Origin: Uranotaenia lowii
Taxonomy: Eukaryota; Arthropoda; Insecta; Diptera; Culicidae
Assembly: GCF_029784155.1 (NCBI RefSeq)
Contig: NC_073693.1
Coordinates: 156,488,848-156,552,847 of the forward strand
Direction: 5' to 3'
DNA length: 64,000 nucleotides
In this document: positions 33,001-45,215 of the stretch, one piece after another
Layout of the letters: every line of letters starts with the position of its first letter
Position numbering within the stretch: the first letter of the stretch is position 1
The notes under the pieces: model-generated
The model's input: the letters and a program-made list of their open reading frames with translations, nothing else
Database searches by the model: none
What the model was told of the DNA's origin: nothing
Program-made: the position numbers and the translations under genes

Positions 33001-33690
33001 TTTGCATAAAAGTCTGATCGGGTAAAGGTTTTACATATGGCGCAGTTTTGCGATTAATTTTAAATTTTTAACTTTTCCAGTTGTTAAATGTAATTTACTA
33101 AGTTATGTGAAAGTGCCCACTTAATTTGTCAACTCTTCAATTGTCGTTTTAAATCGAAATACGCATTTGAATTCATTATTGCTGACACGTTGCATAACTT
33201 AAGGAGATTCAGTTTTCTCTACCGACTTTTTTTGGCAAAATTAAAACCAATGCTATCACGTCATGGAAGCCAAATTTGCTTTAAATTTGACTGACTAAAG
33301 GTTGAAAACAGCAAAAATATGAAGATACAAAACAAAATACGGAGAGCAAAATAATCCCAAATTTTGGTTTACTTGAGACCCTAGTTTTAGCCTCGCTTTG
33401 CTCTCGTTTTTGGATACTTTTGAGAGCATATTGATGCCAAATTTTGCCTAAAAGAAAAATATCATGATGCCTTATATTGGCATCATTGTGCTCTCCAAGC
33501 TCTCGGATACGAGGTGTAGTTAGGGTCTCAGTTTTAGCAAAATTTGGTATCACTTTGCTAACCAAGTATGAAAAATTGTGCTCTCATTTTTGCTGTGTAC
33601 CACCTTATGTCAAGCAAAATGAGAGCAAGTTGGGCTCTCAGGGCGTGATAGCAAAATTTGCTGTAATTTTGCCATAAAAGTCTGCTCGGG

Positions 33691-34302
33691 GAGGAATCAA
33701 CATTTTCAACTCTCTGCCTAATGAATTAAAAAACATACCAAGATTTACTACATTCAAAACAAAAATCAAATTATTTTTGGATTTAACTCGAAACAATCAT
33801 CACTTTAACGAAACTCAGCACAGTAGGGTCCATCCGCTCTTACGAAACCATACCGTACAAAGATAGTATGACTAGTGGAGGGGTGCGATCTTACTGTGCT
33901 TCTTAAACCAAACCTCTAAAATTAAACTGCACGGACCTCCCAAGAAACTAAACATCTACAAAAGTAACGCGTGACAAGCGCGGTAAATCTTGTCTAAGCT
34001 ATGGGCTCTTGGGAGGAGAAGACAGGAATGGTCTTCGTAACCGTGTGCAACCTGGTGTGGGAAATTTTTAAGCACCCTTTCCAAAATTTATCCTATCTCC
34101 TTTCCACCTCCAAAATCCATCCTTAATCTCCATCCCTTCCTTCCTATCCTCACTGTTTCCCTAACGGCAGCAACGGAAGTGTTTTAAATTTAAGTATATA
34201 TTACATAAGTACACACAACCCTGGAGCTGTAACACTGTCTAGGAACCGTCAACAGTTTTTATAAACTTCTTCGGTCATAACCAAATAAAGAAAAAAAAAA
34301 AA
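33691..34302 (+). pseudogene. 3' end of the split CR1/L2-like LINE
   Basis: From 33693 the frame reads GINIFNSLPNELK, a conserved C-terminal sequence of LINE polymerases, and stops near 33869. The remainder is 3' UTR, ending AAATAAAG and an A tract at 34291-34302. Together with 27500-28831 it forms one 5'-truncated LINE copy. Confidence 0.85.
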
Positions 34303-34584
34303 CATTTGAAGCCCAAAGGTCCTATTTTACTTCTTAGAACGACCAACATCTGTTAATCCATTAAACATGGTAAAAATTTCTGAAAATAAACTTTTTTGCA
34401 AATCACATGATTTAGTACAAATATAGTGTAAGGATTCATTTTTGTTTTTTTTTTTCTATCTGAGCGAATAAAACAGTAACAGCAAGATGAAGGCAATAAA
34501 TGTATGACGTCAGCAAAAAAATATATTTCAAGTATTTCAGAGTAATATGCATTATCACCCCCCAATTTGACTTTTTCAAATTTG
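34303..34584. other. Short AT-rich spacer
   Basis: No feature seen; the minus-strand frames here are not supported. Confidence 0.4.
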
Positions 34585-35200
34585 TCAACCCTCCAAAGCT
34601 GTTCGGGTCGATATGACCCGAGGCGCACATTTCAAACATCTTTATTATCATTCTAAAATAATGAAGAACTGAGAATTTTTACAGACCAAGTTTGTTCTAT
34701 GAAAATAATGATCAAATTAACGACAAAAAAAAATTAGAATTTGAGTTTCGAAAATCGGTTAATTGGAAAATGAATTACAGCTAAGCAAAGCCTAAACTGG
34801 ATGTCGTTTTTTAAAGTAAGATTATTTTTCTACCGGAAGATCTGAGATAGCGGTCTAAACTTTCATTGAATCCCAACATGTCTATATATTGTCGGATAGA
34901 TCTATTCTTGACGATTTCAAACATCAATGGAACACTTCAATACAGAAAAGCTGTTAGAAATTATGAGTATTTTAAAAATTAAATTGATTTTTCAGACTTT
35001 TTACTTTCTGAACCAGTTTTTGATTACCTGGTTATAAATATCGACTTTATTTTGAAATGATGAGTAATTAAAATAAACTACCTACACAGTGAATATAATA
35101 TCATTACAATAGGTTAAAATTTACAGCCAGGAGAACGAAATCAAACTACAACTCAAATTTTCCCGAAACGGATATTTTACGAACTGCTTTGGAAGGTTAA
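34585..35200 (+). mobile_element. TTAA MITE, copy 4
   Basis: It begins TCAACCCTCCAAAGCTGTTC and ends GCTTTGGAAGGTTAA. This is the most complete copy, with the near-palindrome at about 34603-34622. Confidence 0.87.
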
Positions 35201-35224
35201 GCAAAAGACCTTCAATTGTAAAAG

Positions 35225-36500
35225 CAATAAATAATGTTACTTTAATTTGTCGGCCTTAGCGGTGAAAAGTGATGTCCTTTTTAGTAGGGACATCTAAAGA
35301 TTATGAATTTTTTTTATATATAGATGGATAGAAGGTTAGATGAAAATGAAAGATGTTGAAAATGAGCGGGTAGAATTTATTTAGAAGCATATCATCACAT
35401 ATAAAATTTTTGTTCCTCATGGGCCTACTACTATGAAGCGGTAGATACAGATAGAGTTGCATCTACCACCACACATTAGTAGGCCAAGCGTGGTCCGCCC
35501 CACAAGGGAAAACTTGCAGTGCGGACAAACAAAAAGATGATATGTGATCGCTCAGATATACTTTCTTTAACTCATAAACGCATCTATCGATGTATAGTCT
35601 TCTCAGTTTGTTATCTTCGCATTTGTTACATCCGGAGTTTGGGTGCGAAACGGTACGGTTGATAGTCTGATAGTGACCTATCACCGATGCTATGATGTCG
35701 TGTTTTTATTTCTTTTTTGGCCGTTTTTGTTATATCATATATCATATATCATCATGTTATCATATTATATTTGTAAATACATCTTTGGACTGGTTAAAAT
35801 TAAAAATATTTGACACCTCTAAAAAAACACGACCAACAATTATACAATGGGTGGTTTTGTGCAAAAACGGTGCGGCTGTTCTGTTGACGAAGTCGTCTCG
35901 TTGGTGTGTGAAGGTTGATGTTTTTTAGCAGTTGTGGGCAGTCTATGTTATTTATTGACAGGTCAAAGAGAAACATTTTTTGAATGTTTGTTCGTCGGCA
36001 CGAAGAGTTTCGAGGGATACGTACGGTGGTAGTCTAACGGCATCATTCCATGGCAGTCGTAGTGCATATCTTAAAAATTTCTTTTAAACCCTTTCAATCC
36101 TTTCGATTTGTACTTCCTGATAAGGTGTCCAAGCTATCACGGCATATTCCAATACACTACGAACCAAAGCACAGAAAATCGCTTTAAGGCAGTAAATATC
36201 TTCAAAATCAGCGGTGTTTCTCCGGATGAAACCAAAGATGGAAAAAGCTATTGCGGTGGTGATGACGTAAAAGTCAGTATGTGATCAAACACTACGCCCA
36301 AATCTTTTATGGAAGTCGCTCTCTCCATTTCTTCTGTGTTCATGATGTAAGCAAAGCGGATGTGCTCTCTTGATCTTTGGAAAGTAATACATTTACACTT
36401 ATTCGAGTTAGCTATCATCCCATGTGACCTGCACCAGTCCAAGAGTATCAAGATGTCAGCTTGAAGTGCTGCACAGTCCACAAGTAATCCAATAATTCGG
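35225..36500 (-). pseudogene. LINE relic: RT thumb, C-terminal part and 3' UTR
   Basis: On the minus strand, 36481-36248 reads through LDWCRSHGM, a Lys/Cys NSNKCKCITF segment and KDLGVVFD, the conserved post-YADD region of a Jockey/I-type LINE polymerase. Further downstream, with stops and shifts, is NNIDCPQLL...HTPTRRLR, a C-terminal signature. The tail to about 35225 looks like 3' UTR with a TGTCCC hairpin (35276-35312 on the plus strand). The polymerase is interrupted at 36501 by a MITE and resumes at 38400. Confidence 0.8.
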
Positions 36501-36502
36501 TA

Positions 36503-38397
36503 AGGTACACCGGGGTAAGTGTGGACGCGGGGTAAGTGTGGACGATGGCTATAAAAACAATACTGTGCACTATTTTTTCAAACTTTTGATGCAGAATGTT
36601 CAATTTACTTGTAATCTATCCAATAACTGTGAAAAAGATACGATTCAGACAATAACGGTTGTTCACAGCGACTTTTTCGGAATTTTCTATTTTCAACTAC
36701 GATGTCGAGTTGATGTGCATCTTTTTCAATTGCAAATTTCTCCTAAACTAGCTGGCTCTCGATGAAAAACTCTACATTGAAACAATCCTTACATTCCAAA
36801 CAACCAGTTAGGAAAAGAAACGGCGGTTAAAAATTAAGAAAAAAGAGTTTATTTACAAAAAAACTAAAATTTTGTCTCCAACCCCTACCTGGGGTAAGTG
36901 TGGACGGCTTTAAAAAGACTTGATGTTTACACATTTTTTCAATTTTCTGTCCTTCATCCTTTATGAGTTGTATTATTTAGCTATATTAAGCATTCGGATC
37001 ATGAAAATTTGAGTAAAGTACCGTCAAACGGGGCATCATGCAACAGCGGGGTTCGATGCAACATTTATATAACACTACATTGAATAAATTTTTAATTTAA
37101 TGTATTGTAATAAAGATATCTTTTAATGATAACAAAATGATGATGACATAATTTCTCGCATCTTAAGCTAGTTGTCTTAAGTTTTTTATTTTTATGTAAA
37201 ATTTGAAAAATCGAGCAATAAATGTACAAATTTTAACATTTTTTGATGCCGAAAAAAACTTTACCCAGTATGACGGATCGGCTTGATAAAATAACCTACA
37301 TACTTTTTACAGGTTTCCTCATGTTATACCAACATTGTTGGTGTAAAAATATTTTTCTAACAATCACCCAATTTTTTTAAATGAATATTTTTCAAATTCA
37401 GTTGGTTGTCTGGGGTTAAATGCAACAAAATGGAAATCAAAGAAATACTTTGTAAATCTCGTTTCCATGTGCTGGAATATGAATGTTTTGCATCACGCGT
37501 TTGTAAACATTTAAATTTCATTCACCCAAACATTTATTTTTATGATTTCAGCTTATAGAATTTTTCGTAGTATTATTTAACCCCTAAATGTATGCAGCAT
37601 CCTAATTTTCAGCAAAATTGTGAAAATTTGTTTTTACAGACCCAAAAACTACTGCAATTGGTGTTGTCATGCGTAATGGTCTTTAAGGCATTGCAAATAT
37701 ATTAAAAACTATGAATTTTCGTACGTGTTCATAAGATTTTTCATTAAAAACAAAGTTTGTTGCAAGTTACCCCATTTTCTAAGGAGTGTGAAAATCGCAT
37801 GTTTTTAGAAAATTAAAAATAACTGAAGAAACCAATAATTTTTTTATTTACGCCAATTTGATGCCCCAGCATCCTTAAAACTTTTGATGCATAAAGGATA
37901 CGATTAACTGTGAACATAAGTTTTTTGGAAGCCATTGAAGTTGAAAATTGTTGCATGTTGCCCCAGTTGACGGTACTTATTTGTTCTGTGTTTTTGATGA
38001 AATCGGATCTCGTGTGATGTAACATAAATTACACACTTTAATTATAGTATCATGAACTTTTTTCAAAATTTTGAACGGTTCAAGCAATAAAGTAATGTAT
38101 TCAACCAAGAAAACACATTTTTTTTTTTGAAAATTTCCTGAGAAATCAAAGGGAAAATCTACCGTCCACACTTACCCCATAAAGCGGGGTAAGTGAGGAC
38201 ACCAGCGGTCCATAACGATTTGCGTGATAACTTTTTTCGCTTTGTTTCTATCGAGCTCATCTCTTCAGCTTTTGTAAAAAACATGTTCTGCATCACATTG
38301 ATCGTCAATTTATCAAAATTGATCCACTGCTGATTTTTTTATGATTTTTTAAAGTTGAACTATACGAAACCCCGTCCACACTTACCCCGGTGTACCT
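36503..38397. mobile_element. TA MITE inserted beside the LINE catalytic motif
   Basis: It has perfect inverted ends starting AGGTACACCGGGGTAAGTGT, with TA at 36501-36502 and 38398-38399. The motif GGGGTAAGTGTGGACG is repeated at the left (about 36513, 36529, 36894) and inverted at the right (about 38160-38200, 38371). Removing it joins the LINE in frame as ADDLKI-YRIIG. No transposase. It contains another MITE at 37021-37973. Confidence 0.93.
37021..37973. mobile_element. TA MITE nested in the previous MITE
   Basis: The ends are CCGTCAAACGGGGCATCATG and the inverse of CCGTCAACTGGGGCAACATG, with TA at 37019-37020 and 37974-37975. The interior repeats GGGGTTcGATGCAAC- and GGGGTTAAATGCAAC-like phrases (about 37050, 37412). 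Non-coding. Confidence 0.88.
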
Positions 38398-38399
38398 TA

Positions 38400-39250
38400 T
38401 ATTTTAAGATCGTCTGCGTTTGAGGTTTGAGTATTCAAGCAAGGTCGTTCACGAAGAGTATAAAAATGAATGAGCCTAAGTGACTTCCCTGAGGGACGCC
38501 GGACGGAATGTCGAATGGCTGAGATCTGATTCCTCGTAAGTTCACAAATGCTTGGCGTTTCGTTAGATAAGAGTACAGCCACAATGTCGACCACGACGGA
38601 AAGCCAAAGCGTGCGGTTTTTTGATTGCGAGCTCGTGCGGTACTTTGTCGAATGCTTTAGAAAAGTCCACGTAAATAACGGCAACTTGTTGGTTTTTGCT
38701 CATAGCCGAATGCAGTGGTTATTAGAATAGCACAACAAGTTCGAAACAGTTGATCTTTTCTGCACAGACCCGTGTTGATATTCAGATTATATCGGTTTAG
38801 CGGCGTTGTACAGTCTTTCATACATAATTGTTTCGAAAACCTTTGACAAACAGCAGGTCTGTAATTTGTCACATCATGTAAATTTCCGGATTTGTGAATA
38901 GAAATTATAGCAGCCATTTTCCAAACACTAGAAAAAACACCATCAGTAAGCAATCGATTGAAAATTATCCGTATTGGCTCGGCGATCGAAGCGACAATGT
39001 TCAGTATGAGAAACGGAGGAATACCGTCTGGACTGGGACCTTTTGAAGGATCAATGGCTTTCAAGGCAGACAAACTTCATGTTGGGTTAGAATGGGCTGA
39101 AGTAAAATGACGTCAAAGCTGGGCAATGCTTCAAGGTATTCGTTAGAGGCCGGCGCTGATTGAGAAGTGTGGACGCTCTTAAAGAATTCGGCGAACAGAT
39201 TCGCGATTTGAACGTAAAACTCGTGGTCTTATTCACAGTCCTACTAAATG
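38400..39250 (-). pseudogene. LINE relic: RT fingers and palm
   Basis: On the minus strand, about 39200 reads NLFAEFFKSVHTS. The frame at 39073-38657 then reads IDPSKGPSPDGIPPF, a Lys-Met SVWKMA segment, IHKSGNLHDVTNYRP and on to a frameshift near 38860. The 38684-38397 part ends in NADDLKI, where a Tyr is usual before ADD. A GVPQG-like sequence is recoverable in another frame near 38490. Several frameshifts and stops make it dead. The upstream endonuclease is absent or beyond recognition. Confidence 0.85.
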
Positions 39251-39259
39251 ATACCATTT

Positions 39260-40261
39260 CAAAAGTTATTCTATTTAATCATTCCATCAACAAATCTAGA
39301 CTCTTTTCAAGGCATTGAGGTTATACAGGTTGATCAATGATACACAGTTCAGTAGCAGACTGAATTTTAATAGATATGTAAGCACTCAGCTCACTCTGGT
39401 CTGGAATGTTGAAAAATCTGATAATAAATACTAATAGGCGCTTTCTAGGCAGCACCCAACGGTTATGGTTGATGTTCGAAAAATTGCAATTTTCGTTGAG
39501 CCATAGTGAATTGAGCCATACAAATTTTCCACTATTTAAACGAGATTTTTTTTAGATTTTAACTTAGAACACAACAGTTCTAAACGATGGTAAGCAATAA
39601 AACTAAGCTTCTTTTATCATTGAAAGTTAAAAATCCTACCAATCCATTAGGAGAAATGGAAAATAAAATTCAGAGGACTCAGTTCGGTCTGGCTAACCGA
39701 AAATTTATACAAATGCTGACGACCCAAAACATGAATTTTTGGCCACGAGAGCCTAATTCATCATTAAAACAATGAATTTTCTTTAGCAAAACGTGCTTTT
39801 TAGTTTTCCCTTTAAGGTTGCTCTCAGTTACCTTTAGCGCGACGCATTTTTGCCGTTTTTACTGCCTGCAACATTGAATTCATTCAATAAAATCTTAAAA
39901 AATTGGAAAAATGTCCCGATTTTTAGAGAGTAGGTAGTTTAACATGTTTTGCATCCGCTGCAAAAGATAACTATTTTTTTTTTAATTTGGCGTCAGTTCG
40001 GTCTGGTCTCCACTCAATTTATTTAGGAATCATTAGATTCGAGTTTACATTCTGTTTCTTTTAGTTATACTTTTAAGCATTTTAATTTGTCTTTGTAGTC
40101 AGTTTAGAAATTATTTATAAAAAAAAATAACTAAAAATTAAATTTTTAACGTAACGAGTCTGATGGGCAGCATTGTCAGAAAAGTCTTTTGGTATCTAGT
40201 TACTGGCAGAAAAAAAGTTCAATTGAAAAACAAGAATCTACAAAAATCGATATCTCATCAA
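39260..40261. other. AT-rich spacer
   Basis: Frames at 39587-39775 and 40189-40434 are unrecognised, and the second runs into the hairpin. No other feature. Confidence 0.4.
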
Positions 40262-40264
40262 TTA

Positions 40265-42080
40265 CACTAGTTTACAGCATTTTTGAACTCAGTAAACTGA
40301 AGGTCATTTCCAATGTGAAATCGGGCGCTGAATCCGAAAATGAAATTCAAAAAAATCTCAGTAGAACCGTTTTTGAGTTATGCTCCAAATATGAAATTTC
40401 GAAAAAATTAAAAAAGTTCTTGTACTTAGATTAAAATATCTCAGACGGCTTAACAGTAATTTGAAATCCCTCTTTTGCATATTGAAGGTGAATAAGTTTT
40501 CTATCGGTCATCTGAACACTATTTTTGCGTTTGACCAACAGTATTGCTGATATTAGTGACTTTATGAGAAAAAAAATTATAAAAAACGCATTTTTTTAGA
40601 GAAAATTCTGTTTCAACGAAAGTTTTAGACTCGATGGTAGCATTTAAAAAATCTGATTTTCTTTTGCGCTTGAATGGTAATTTAAAACAAAGATTTCAAG
40701 TGGTTATTTATCAAAATCGGTTGAAAATTGAAAAACTTATGGCTATTTTACCATAACTGAAATTTTTGGAGTTTTTAATAATTTAACGAACCGCAGTACA
40801 CTTATCATAGTATAGGAAGAATGAAACATAATAAATCTCACTCGCTCCAAGTCAAAATTATTTATAAGCTTACCAGAAGGTCACATGCCAAGTTTCTGGA
40901 AGATCTGACCAAAGGGAGGGGTTGCTTAAGTCTCAAACGTGAATAAAATTTTGAGGTATTTTGCCCGGAAGGAACGAAAAATACTGGTTTTTCATCAATA
41001 ACTTTTTTCATCACTAGCTGATTGTTTTTTATGGTTGATTTTCTTAAAACCTAAGTTGAGACAAATATTTCACCCGAAGACTGTAACTCGATTGGATTTG
41101 AAACAGAAAAGTTATTGCGGTTCAAAGGCTGCAAATTTTGTCCAACACGCAATGAGTACTTTTTACGCATTGCGTTTTATACGACAATTTTCGACCAAAA
41201 TACAATCTTAGAACCGCAATAACTTTTCTGTTTCAAATCCAATCGAGTTACAGTCTTCGGGTGAAATATTTGTCTCAACTTAGGCTTTAAGAAAATCAAC
41301 CATAAAAAATAATCAGCTAGTGATGAAAAAAGTTATTGATGAAAAACCAGTATTTTTCGTTCCTTCCGGGCAAAATACCTCAAAATTGTATTCACGTTTG
41401 AGACTTAAGCAACCCCTCCCTTTGGTCAGATCTTCCAGAAACTTGGCATGTGACCTTCTGGTAAGCTTATAAATAATTTTGACTTGGAGCGAGTGAGATT
41501 TATTATGTTTCATTCTTCCTATACTATGATAAGTGTACTGCGGTTCGTTAAATTATTAAAAACTCCAAAAATTTCAGTTATGGTAAAATAGCCATAACTT
41601 TTTCAATTTTCAACCAATTTTGATAAATAACCACTTGAAATCTTTGTTTTAAATTACCATTCAAGCGCAAAAGAAAATCAGATTTTTTAAATGCTACCAT
41701 CGAGTCTAAAACTTTCGTTGAAACAGAATTTTCTCTAAAAAAATGCGTTTTTTATAATTTTTTTTCTCATAAAGTCACTAATATCAGCAATACTGTTGGT
41801 CAAACGCAAAAACAGTGTTCAGATGACCGATAGAAAACTTATTCACCTTCAATATGCAAAAGAGGGATTTCAAATTACTGTTAAGCCGTCTGAGATATTT
41901 TAATCTAAGTACAAGAACTTTTTTAATTTTTTCGAAATTTCATATTTGGAGCATAACTCAAAAACGGTTCTACTGAGATTTTTTTGAATTTCATTTTCGG
42001 ATTCAGCGCCCGATTTTACATTAAAAATGTTGGTCAGTTAATCAAGTTCACGATTTTTTTTTCAATTTTGTAAACTAGTG
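40265..42080. mobile_element. Near-perfect 1.8-kb inverted repeat with CACTA ends
   Basis: Arms 40265-41130 and 41205-42080 are inverted copies. From about 40318 inward I find only a handful of mismatches in some 800 bp (for example CACTATTTTTG against CACTGTTTTTG). The outermost 50 bp are more diverged. The loop is about 75-90 bp and holds a small inner stem. The ends read CACTAGTTTACA and its complement, flanked by TTA on both sides. Transcription through it would give a very long hairpin RNA. It is non-coding; the frame at 41313-41513 is arm sequence. It could be a young foldback element or a maintained hpRNA locus. Confidence 0.88.
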
Positions 42081-42089
42081 TTATTATAG

Positions 42090-43620
42090 AGTCTCTCAAT
42101 GTGTTCCCATGTGATAAATGTGCTAAAAACACTCTCTCAGGATTAGCGACAATATCGCAGCTTCGGCATAGTTTTTCATAAACGAGCTTCCCGCATCATC
42201 ATAATCAGGCAGAATCAGCAGCAGCAGCAACAACAGCAGTTCAATCTCCGCTCATACACTGTTGCTTTTCACTCAACGCAACCAACGGAACTTATTGATT
42301 ATACATTCCGGGGACGATCTTTCCCCCGGGAGGAAGTTCCGTTCCGTGCACTCATTACATGCAAATTATAAACCAATTCAATTCCCTTAACTCCCCACTT
42401 ACTCACTCTCAGCCGATGGATACACGGGATGTGTATACATTACATCCCGACAAAGTGTAAGTACCTGGGCTCATGTCCGTTACTTGCATCAGGCATGACC
42501 GGGAAAAATCCGTGATGAAATTTCAAATCCCTCCGACATGGACACATTTGGCCATATTGCTTTTTTTTCGAGCGGTGTGGTCTCTGCACACTGAGATTTT
42601 TTGGTCAGAGCCTTGATGGATTTTTTACTTAGAATTTTCAATTTTGAAATGTTATCAAAAGTTAAAAATTTATGAAAAAATCCATGCATTTCCTGAAAAT
42701 GCAAACCTACCAACAGAGATATACATACGTTTTGATCCAGTGTGACTTGTAACAACTTTAAAGTTCCACCGGCAAGCGTCAAACCTCTCGGGAAAAATCC
42801 TCCCAAATTCCCACATTAACATTCGAGAGTGCGCGACTACCCGAACCCAGACCCGTTTCAGCGTTCCGGGGAATACCATTTTCCATCAGTCTTATCAACT
42901 CCTTCGTCCCGCGACTTCTACCCTACCCCCTTTCCTAAACATCTGCCCTAGCCCTGGCAACTAGCTGCAAGCCATCGTGAATCTCGATTTCCCTCCAAAA
43001 CCAAAAGAGAGCCATTCGTCATGCTACAAGCCGTACAAAATTGGTATGCTTTGGGAGAAAGCTTCCCCAATACATTTGCCAACCGCCACAGCCGACATTT
43101 GCCATATCTTTTAGCCCCGCGATTCATGCCATACATACATATGTTTGGACGTGCTCCCTGGAATCCGCGAAAGCCTGGAGGAAGCAACATCAAAACATAC
43201 CACCAACTGACGGCTGCTGCCTGGTATAAGATGGAGTTCCCAGCTACGAGGAAGCGATTGCTCCACCAAAACCACCCACTCTCCTAAGGGAAAGGATCAA
43301 AAGCACGGAAAGATAAATATACAAATGTTAGTGGAAAAATTGTCGGAAGATGAAGAGATGGAATAAAAATATGTGGCTGGGATCGGAATAAACATATGGC
43401 GAATCCGGTGTGGTAAGTATACGGAGATACCTATAGTCCTGTGTGAAAATGGAAACATGAAACATGTGGAAGGATGAAACAGGCTGATGACGACAGAACC
43501 AAAATCTCCTGGAGGCGAACAGCCAAGGCTTTGTATACGTATCTACTGAAGGGGAGAACGATTTTTCCTCCCTAGCCTATGTATGTGGTTTTGGTTCAGT
43601 TCGATGGAACTTTTCACGAC
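42090..43620. other. Low-repeat, GC-richer island
   Basis: Unique-looking sequence with CAG/CAA repeats near 42213-42240 and frames on both strands (for example 42489-42806 minus, 42948-43193 minus, 43021-43287 plus). None shows a recognisable domain, and frames on opposite strands overlap. A conserved regulatory element or non-coding exon is possible. Confidence 0.3.
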
Positions 43621-44305
43621 TGATTTATAGCGAAACCATTGCCAATTAAACTTGGCCTTGATGTTTAATCATTTTTGCACTTTTCTGTCTCGCTTTTTAT
43701 TTAAGGCGATATTTCAAACTGGGTCTCTGAACACGCTTTCAATAACAAATCACACAGTTTGGGGCTTTCAGTTGGTATAAATAGACAGAAGTTTTAGGCT
43801 TTAGGATATTGCTCTTATGTTATTGGCAAATCTTTGAATTTGTTTTTAGAATATTTACTTGTATACATTAAAAATCAGATTGTTACAATACTTAGTAATT
43901 AGAAGGTTACCCCAAAGCTATTATTCAAGCATTTTTGAATACTTCTAATTTTTTTATTATATTGTTTCTATCCAGGATATTTCTGGCAGTTTTTTGTAAC
44001 GAGCTAAGCTTCTTCGGATCAATTGACCACCAGCAAAAGAGTGGGTTTAAAAATTTAGGAATATAACTGGACTGGTTTTTGATATGTCCGAAAATCGTCA
44101 AATTACAAGAAATCGTTTAAACAATCGTTCAAAGTATAAGTGCATAAAAACATTGTTCAAAAATTTCATTAAGCGTATTTTGAGCAGTCATATGTTTCCT
44201 GTTTCCAAACAAATTTATGTAATGATCCTGTTAGGAAAAAAACTACAACATTTTAATCCTTATTCGTCCCTAAAATCAATACCCGTTAGAGTTCCTTAAA
44301 CCGAT
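43620..44305. other. AT-rich spacer
   Basis: The frame at 44084-44299 is unrecognised. No other feature. Confidence 0.4.
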
Positions 44306-44308
44306 ATA

Positions 44309-44690
44309 CACTGCCGGCCAAAAGTTTGGGATCACCTGCTAAAAAACATGCAAATTTTGATCGTTCATATCTCAGCCGTCTTAGGACATATTGCAGATCT
44401 TCTGATCTTATTTGGAAGATAATGAGCAATAGCTATTTCGGAGGTATTTTGCACATAAACAATGTTTTAGTTTTTCACCTAAAACTTAACCTAAAGTTAG
44501 AACATTTTCAAAAAATCGCACTCAATATTCAAAGCCAATCATCTCGCGATAGGGTGAACCAAATTTCAAAATTTGAGTTGCATTAGAAACCTTATTCTAT
44601 ACTTCTCAGAACAAAATCAAAAAATTTTGTGTCTATTTTAATTAATAAAATAGACACTTAAGTTACCGTCCAAAAGTTTGGGATCGAGCA
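44309..44690. mobile_element. Tc1-like left terminus, solo
   Basis: It begins TA-CACTGCCGGCCAAAAGTTTGG, typical of Tc1-type ends. A second direct copy, CGTCCAAAAGTTTGGGATCG, lies at about 44668, as in IR-DR termini. No transposase or opposite end follows. Confidence 0.7.
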
Positions 44691-44949
44691 ATCGAGTTTG
44701 TTCGATTTAAGTTCTCCCGGGAGGTTGTGAAGCTGCTAACTTGCTTGCTTCAAAACGTTTGAAAATGTTGTCGAATTCCGACATATTTTGGTAAATTCGG
44801 AAAATGTTGCTACACATTTTTGAAAAAACCACTTAAAAAGCATATCAATCGGTTGTAGAGATTTGATTCTATCGTTGGGTATATACAAAGTGGACAGGTT
44901 TTACGAGAAGTTTTAAGAAATCACGATGACCAAATGAGAAGTGCGCGCA

Positions 44950-45215
44950 TCATATCAGTCGGTTACGAAAACTACGATATTATTTTCTTGTTTTCATTCT
45001 CATATTACGAATAAAAGTAATATAAGAGATATAATGTGTATTCAGTAAAAATGATGATCATGTCATCAAAATGAAACAAAAATTTGAATTTTTAAAATCG
45101 GTTACATTGAGAATGAGAAACAATTCTGCTAAAAAATATTACCTCTTTTAAAAGTGAGATTATTTCCGGTAATTGCAGGATAGCGGCCAAAACTCCCATG
45201 TAACCCTCAATTTTT
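44950..45215 (+). repeat. Decayed TTAA MITE relic
   Basis: The part around 45060-45205 follows the body of the TTAA MITE (TTTTAAAATCGGTTA-like string, then AAGTGAGATTATTTCCGG, then GATAGCGGCCAAAACT). Both ends are lost. Confidence 0.6.

Larger units (their letters stand above)
28832..33690. mobile_element. 4.86-kb TIR element inserted in the LINE
   Basis: The left end is CCCGAGCAGACTTT-GATGC and the right end is the inverse of CCCGAGCAGACTTT-TATGGC. It splits the LINE C-terminal frame, and joining 28831 to 33693 restores an uninterrupted reading. A GA dinucleotide lies at both junctions, but the duplication length is uncertain. The flanks inside the ends are rich in AAAATGATAGCATAAT and GCAAAATTTGGC-like phrases. 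It carries a TTAA MITE, an exon-like GC-rich block and a SINE. No transposase was recognised, and I cannot name the superfamily. Confidence 0.75.

Noticed and set aside
36248..36481. Minus-strand frame as a separate gene
   Set aside because: It is a piece of LINE polymerase continued beyond a MITE at 38400, not an independent gene.
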